This document shows positions 59,011-64,000 of a stretch of 64,000 bases of DNA, one piece after another. Position 1 is the first letter of the stretch; each line of letters begins with the position of its first letter. A program made the translations under genes and the position numbers. The notes under the pieces were generated by a model. It made no database searches. It was given only the letters and a program-made list of their open reading frames with translations, and was not told the origin of the DNA. Origin of the DNA: Panax quinquefolius (Eukaryota > Streptophyta > Magnoliopsida > Apiales > Araliaceae); NCBI GenBank assembly GCA_020205615.1, contig CM035168.1:6824237-6888236 (forward strand), written 5' to 3'.

Positions 59011-60452
59011 AACTAAGTAGCATTTGCTTAGTTGGGATGCAATTCAAAGAGATTTGAATATATAAGAATGTTGTTGCGAAAATAAAATAATATACTTTGC
59101 AACTTAATTAGAAACTTGTTTGACAAGCGGTAGGAGTGAATATCGAGCGATAGTCTCTATAGATTCCAAATAACAATTCTAATAAACTAAGTACTGTTTA
59201 CTTAGTTTATCATTGGCAAAATAAACTAAGTAGCATTTTCTTAGTTTGCCACAATTTTCAATAAATTCGATAATACTCTACTACGTATATATGTCTCTTT
59301 CTTTGTATGTAGGATTCGACGTGGCGATTCTTGACTAATAGTACTCAATAGGTTCCTCGACAATGATTAAAAAAAAGTCGTAGTTTACATTTGTGTCTTA
59401 TACTCGAATAATAAAGTTAATTGAATTATTGAAGACATTCCTCATTTGTTCCATCATAATGAGATGCTAACATACGGAAGGGTTCCATTAAGTTGTTGAA
59501 CAAAGTTATAGGTTAAGCAACCCTCTAAATGAAGCGACGATCACTTCTCTACTAGGAATGAAGCATTGCACGTATGGGTCCAATCCGGGACATAGACGAC
59601 TTCTCACCACTCCAAATTCCTCGGATGGGTATTTGGGTGGTGAGAAGCTTTCTATGGCATGGATTGAACCCATATCGACGATGATTCATTCATAATAGAA
59701 GAAGTGATCGTTCGTTCATCTAAAGGGTTGCTTAACTTAGAACTTTGTTCAATAACAATGGAACTCCTTCGGATGTTGTCATCTGTTATGGTGAAACGAT
59801 GATGAGAATGTCCGCATGATAATTCGATTAACTTTATTAATAGAGTATAGGACACAAACAAACTACGACACTTTTTTTTTTTTCTGTCTTGGACGGCCAT
59901 GAATAATACTAGTTGGAGTACTATTAGATTTCAACTAATAAACTAAAAAGTAGCATTTGCTTAGTTTTCCATAATTTTCAATAAACTCAATGATACTCTC
60001 CATTTGCTCTTGATACACTCATATATATATATATATATACTTTGAAACTTAGAAACTTGTTTGACATTCACTCGGTAGGAGTGAATGCTTAGAATAATCC
60101 CGATTTGGGACTATTCTTTGGATGTTATGTCTCTCACTTGGTGGGATTGCTAATTCACAAGGTGCGTGCGTGTTTATAATTTTTTGAGGATTTTTTAATT
60201 TGGTGTCTCTACATATGTTCTTGAGTGCATACTTAGACTAAGTTGTCTTGGTCTATTTTGTGTACTTGAAGACCATGGGGAGGTGATCTTTGAAATTTTC
60301 TTAAAATATTATAAACACGCACCTAATGAATGACACTAATGAGAGGCGCGTCCGAGAATGGGATAAAGCCTAACCCTATAGAGTGGAGATATATACTAGG
60401 TAAACTAAATACATGCATATATATTCTAATTGGGTATTTTCTTCAATTAAAG

Positions 60453-62880
60453 ATGTCGGTAGATAGGAGTTGGATGTCTTAGTAGGATACCAATTGATGG
60501 GAGGGATTAGTTGATTACGTCTTAGTGAAGGGGTGTCGAATTTTATGAACAAAGCAATAGAACATGTTGATGATCCAAGCGGAAAGATGAGATGCCGTGT
60601 TCCAGTGTAAGAACATGATATGGAAGGCTGCGATGAAGTTAAATTTGACTTATATTCACGTGGGTTTGTGGATGGGTATTCGGTATGGATTCATCACGGG
60701 GAATCAAATTGAGTTTAGAAATGGACATATAATCTTGTAGACCACTCGGATCACGAGGATTATGACGGATAACTATGACGTCGTGCGGATGTTGGTTGAT
60801 CGTATGGCCCTACCAATATTGGTTGGGCTTTGAAGCGAGCATCGTCAGCGGTTCTCGAAAAAAAGCCAAATGATTCAAAGGTTTGATTTCTACAAGTTGC
60901 TATCTCTGAATCGGGTGTTCCATTGTATCTGAAATGACAAACACCACGGGCTTTTCTGCGATTCTGAAGCTTTTACATTTCAAGAATGAGCATGACTGAT
61001 GAGAGAGGATTCATGATTTGCTTGATATTCTCGGTGAGTTCTTACCCGAGGATAATCGTTGCTCACGAATTACTATGAGGTGAAGAAGATGGTTAAGGGT
61101 TGAATCTCGGGTATGAGAAGATCGATGCTTGTGGCGAGGATTGCATGTTATATTATGGGGAGGACAAAGATAAGGTGCGATGTGATATCTCGTAACTTCG
61201 CCAGTGAAGATCACAAAGCGTGGAGGAAGGAGAAACATGTTCCCAAAAAGATTTTACGGTATTTTTTCCTCTTGCTTGTTAGGGGTTACGGTGGCTATTC
61301 ATGTCTGCGCTGTATTTTCGGCATATGAGTTGGCATAGAAACGAGGGATGTCGTGCACAGTCGGTGACTCACCCAATGATGGAGATGAATGGAAGAATTT
61401 TGATGCCAATTTTCCATAATTTGCCAAAGAAGTTAGGAATGTCGGGGCTTGGGATGGCTACTGGATGGATTACATCCATTTAATAATTTTAGTCGACCTT
61501 ATTGTGTTTGGCCGATTGATTATGGTAGCTTACAATCTTCCACCGTCGATGTGCATGAGGGATCCGTATCTTTTCTTGACCTTACTTATCTTAGGGGATA
61601 AGAGTCCTACAAAAGACATTAACGTGTACCTCGGTAGTTAGTCGATGAACTTAAGATCTTTGTGGGAAGCAGGTGTTCGGACTTTTGATAAATCTGTCGG
61701 TGAGAATTTTTGTGATGAAGGCGGACCTTGTTGTGGACTATCAACGACTTTTCCGGCACTTGGGATGATTAGTGGTTGGTCGACTCATGGCAAGTTGTCA
61801 TATCCGATCTGCGTGGGGGATGTGCAGAGGCACTCAACTACGTCATGGCGAAAAACTAGTTTCTTTGGGCTGCTCGTAGATTCTTACTTCGAAACACAGT
61901 TATAGAAAGATGTCTACACAATTCAACGAAGAAAGAGAGAAGAAAGGGGTTGTTGGTGGCTTGTCGGCGGCGACATATTATTAATTTGGCTAAATGATCT
62001 AACATTTCCACCCCACAGGAAGGAGCATGGTACGTTGAGAGCTATAGGATATGGGAAAAGTCATAAGCTGGACTCACTCACCAATTTGGTTTGAGTTGCC
62101 ATCTTTGGGTCACACTAACACTTCGTCATGTATAGATGTTATGCATCTGAGAAAAGAATGTATTTGAGAACTTGTTTTACAAGTACTAGATATACAAGTG
62201 GTAAAACAAAAACAATGATAAAAGCACGTAAAGACTTGGAGGAAATGAATATCGGTGGGGATTGTGGCTCAAACCTAACAACACAAAACCAAAAGCTCCA
62301 TTTTGTCTTACCAAACAACGGGTTGAAAACATTTGCAAGTGGCTTAAGCGCATTGAAGCTCCCAAATGGATATGCTTCTAACATATCTCGTTGTACTAAG
62401 GTTGAAGCGATTGAAAATTCTTTGGGTTCAAAAGTCACGATTATCGTGTATTCATGCGAAAGTTGATGCCAATTGCATTTAAATGAGATGTTACCGGGAA
62501 TATTAATGATACTTTTACCGCACTTTCAAATTTCTTTGGGATATTTGCTCAATTGTTATAAGGTATAGTGATGTGGAAGATGGAGAAAAACATAGTGTTG
62601 ACAATGTGCAAGCTAAAATGATTTTACCACTAGGGTTTCTTTGTGACATGGAGCATTTGCTGTTCATCGCCATATGAACTTAAGCTTGGAGGATTGGTGC
62701 AATATCGATGGATGTATCCATTTGAGAGGTAATATCACATACATTGTGCAATATTAAATCATCTTTATATTTAACTTATCGGGTAATATATATCACATAC
62801 TTTCATGTGGCGGTATATATCGTCGATTAAAGCGAAAGTTAAAAATAAAAGCGGCGTAGGGTTTATTCTTTGAGCGCTAT
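60453..62880 (+). pseudogene. CACTA TNP2-type transposase, multiple frameshifts and stops
   Basis: The order of blocks is that of TNP2 proteins. At 60453-60690 the transposase-associated domain reads MSVDRSWMS, FMNKAIEHVDDPSGKMRC, CKNMIWKA and YSVWIHHGES. At about 61310-61480 WHRNEG..VTHPMMEMNGRILMP appears. At 61520-61640 come NLPPSMCMRDPYLFLTLLI and KSPTKDINVYL, the conserved core. At 61645-61905 LRSLWEAGVRTFD, FPALGMISGWSTHGKLSYPI follow. At 62190-62270 GKTKTMIKARKDLEEMNI is seen, and at 62290-62720 DUF4218-like text with LPNGYASNISR and WMYPFER. At least eight frame changes or stops occur, so no active enzyme is encoded. Introns account for few of the breaks. Confidence 0.82.
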
Positions 62881-63379
62881 CTGGAGGAAGAGCTTGTCAA
62901 CTTACGCTCGTTGTACTTTGATGATGTAGTCATGACGAAGCATAACCGTCTAAGTCGAGAATGAGGTCGGGGATCCGTCGTGCAGTCGTCTTGATGATGA
63001 GTTGGTTGTATTCACTTATCCATTAAACCATTTGGACATGAGGCGAAGACTTACCTAACCGATAAAAGATTTAAAGATTGTCTCTACATACGTGCTTTTA
63101 AATATGCTCGAAGTATCATCATACATCAAGTATGTATTATTACAAGTTGAAAATGATTTATCTATCCTTAATCAAAAATTAATTAATTGCCATATTATTA
63201 TTACGCAGTTCATTCATTCAATTGGAAGCTTATGCTTCTAACTTGGGGTTAATGAATCACAGATGGAAGCATTCACTAATGCAAATTTTCACCGTGGTTT
63301 AAGAGAAGGGTCGAAGAAGAAAGAAGCGTATGATCATTTTAGAGATGTCATTTTAGGCCCGTACAAACTTGTTAGTTCA

Positions 63380-63924
63380 TTTCGAGGTTGTATAAATGAA
63401 TGGGTATAGATTCAGGTTGATGACTTGAATGAATTGACATCGATCGACTCCGGCGTTGTCGTGTTGGGAAGTTGTTATGGAGATTACGAATCCAATTACT
63501 ATGGAAGATTAAAGGAAGTGGTTGTGCTCAATTATCCGAGGGCTAAAAAGGTCGTTACATTTAAGTGTCATTTGGTTTGATCTTTGAAAAGGGTGTTAAA
63601 GTTGATCGTAATAGAATCGTAACAATAGATATAAAATCTATTTTACAATCTGATGATGTATTTGTGTTAGCCAGCCAAGCAACTCAAGTGTACTACGCCC
63701 CTAATGTCGTTCACAATAGAACCCCACGGTATCTGATTGTGACAACGAAGACTCGCCATTTGATGGTACTAATTTATGCGGAGCGGATGACCCGTTGCAA
63801 GAAACAAGTTAGCAATCCCGACCACGTTGTGGTATATGATGACGATGTGTTGGGTGATGATGTCGTTGGCGTACTCGATGTTGACGAAGTGGAGGAAGAT
63901 GTGGTTGTTAGTCCAGGTATGTGA
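63380..63924 (+). pseudogene. CACTA DUF4216 domain region, partly open
   Basis: About 63390-63560 reads NGYRFR and SYYGRLKEVVVLNY-like pieces over several frames. From 63565 a frame of 119 codons contains FEKGVKVDRNRIVTIDIKS, DDVFVLASQATQVYY and an acidic tail (DDDVLGDDVVGVLDVDEVEED). The FVLASQA.QVYY phrase is the mark of DUF4216, which follows DUF4218 in plant CACTA transposases. The acidic C-terminal tail is also usual. It continues the gene at 60453. Confidence 0.78.
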
Positions 63925-64000
63925 TGGTAGAAGATGATATTGAGGAAGAAATTGATCTGAGAAGAGGAAGAGCGAAATTAGAGGATGAAAATGATTTTGA

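Larger units (their letters stand above)
57217..64000 (+). mobile_element. Third CACTA element, autonomous type but decayed, runs off the window
   Basis: It starts CACTACAAGAAAAGGC, with CGACGGAAT/GTCGA words to about 57490. A TC-run (57592-57616) and a C-rich stretch (57660-57900) follow, then AT-rich filler and repeated CTAAGTAGCATTTGCTTAG phrases (58450-60000). The transposase gene begins at about 60453. The base triplet before the left end is GTA; the right end is outside the window, so the duplication cannot be tested. It inserted into the LTR at 56872. Domain order matches TNP2-type CACTA elements. Confidence 0.82.

Overview
This looks like nuclear DNA of a flowering plant, probably a eudicot. 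It is AT-rich, its genes are split by introns, and it holds Ty3/gypsy and Ty1/copia-type LTR retrotransposons, CACTA and hAT DNA transposons and MITEs. I see two intact host genes, both on the + strand. One is adenine phosphoribosyltransferase (APRT, six coding exons, 30673-38660) with an N-terminal extension that resembles an organelle-targeting peptide. The other is a root-hair-type bHLH transcription factor of the RSL/RHD6 group (four exons, 46510-48124). I see no rRNA, tRNA or CRISPR.

Left part (1-8825): a retrotransposon tail, then a Helitron-like 3' terminus (minus strand, about 689-718) directly followed by broken minus-strand exons of a cullin-4 gene (872-1311). Two solo LTRs with perfect 5-bp target duplications follow (1470-3889 and 4955-6440). 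The rest is unassigned.

Middle part (8826-29898): an old minus-strand Tat-like Ty3/gypsy element that has been repeatedly invaded. Its 5' LTR, priming region and gag lie at 28363-29898. Its gag is cut by a 10-kb chromovirus (18314-28362) and resumes at 18308. A pol C-terminal scrap follows, and then an antisense coiled-coil reading frame with minisatellites (9140-10412). A 59-bp remnant of the 3' LTR with an adjacent polypurine tract ends it at 8826-8884. Between the pol scrap and the coiled-coil frame sits a 6-kb CACTA element (10451-16464) carrying fragments of three unrelated host genes, all on its minus strand: a NIK-type receptor kinase, a DUF632 protein and an alcohol dehydrogenase-like enzyme. 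Introns are retained. This Pack-CACTA element is the most striking object in the window.

Right part: APRT carries a LINE-like relic and a MITE in its introns. Downstream lie a 1-kb non-autonomous hAT element with long C-rich and G-rich tracts (38984-40024) and a 3-kb non-autonomous CACTA (40157-43150). The bHLH gene follows. From 48815 to the end is a stack of nested transposons: a CACTA relic, a partial LTR, a second CACTA, a 4.7-kb LTR, another partial LTR, and a third CACTA that runs off the window with a degraded TNP2 transposase and a DUF4216 domain.

The elements were recognised by reading termini, target-site duplications and conserved protein motifs by eye. No similarity search was run, so family assignments are inferences except where duplications and termini fix the boundaries.
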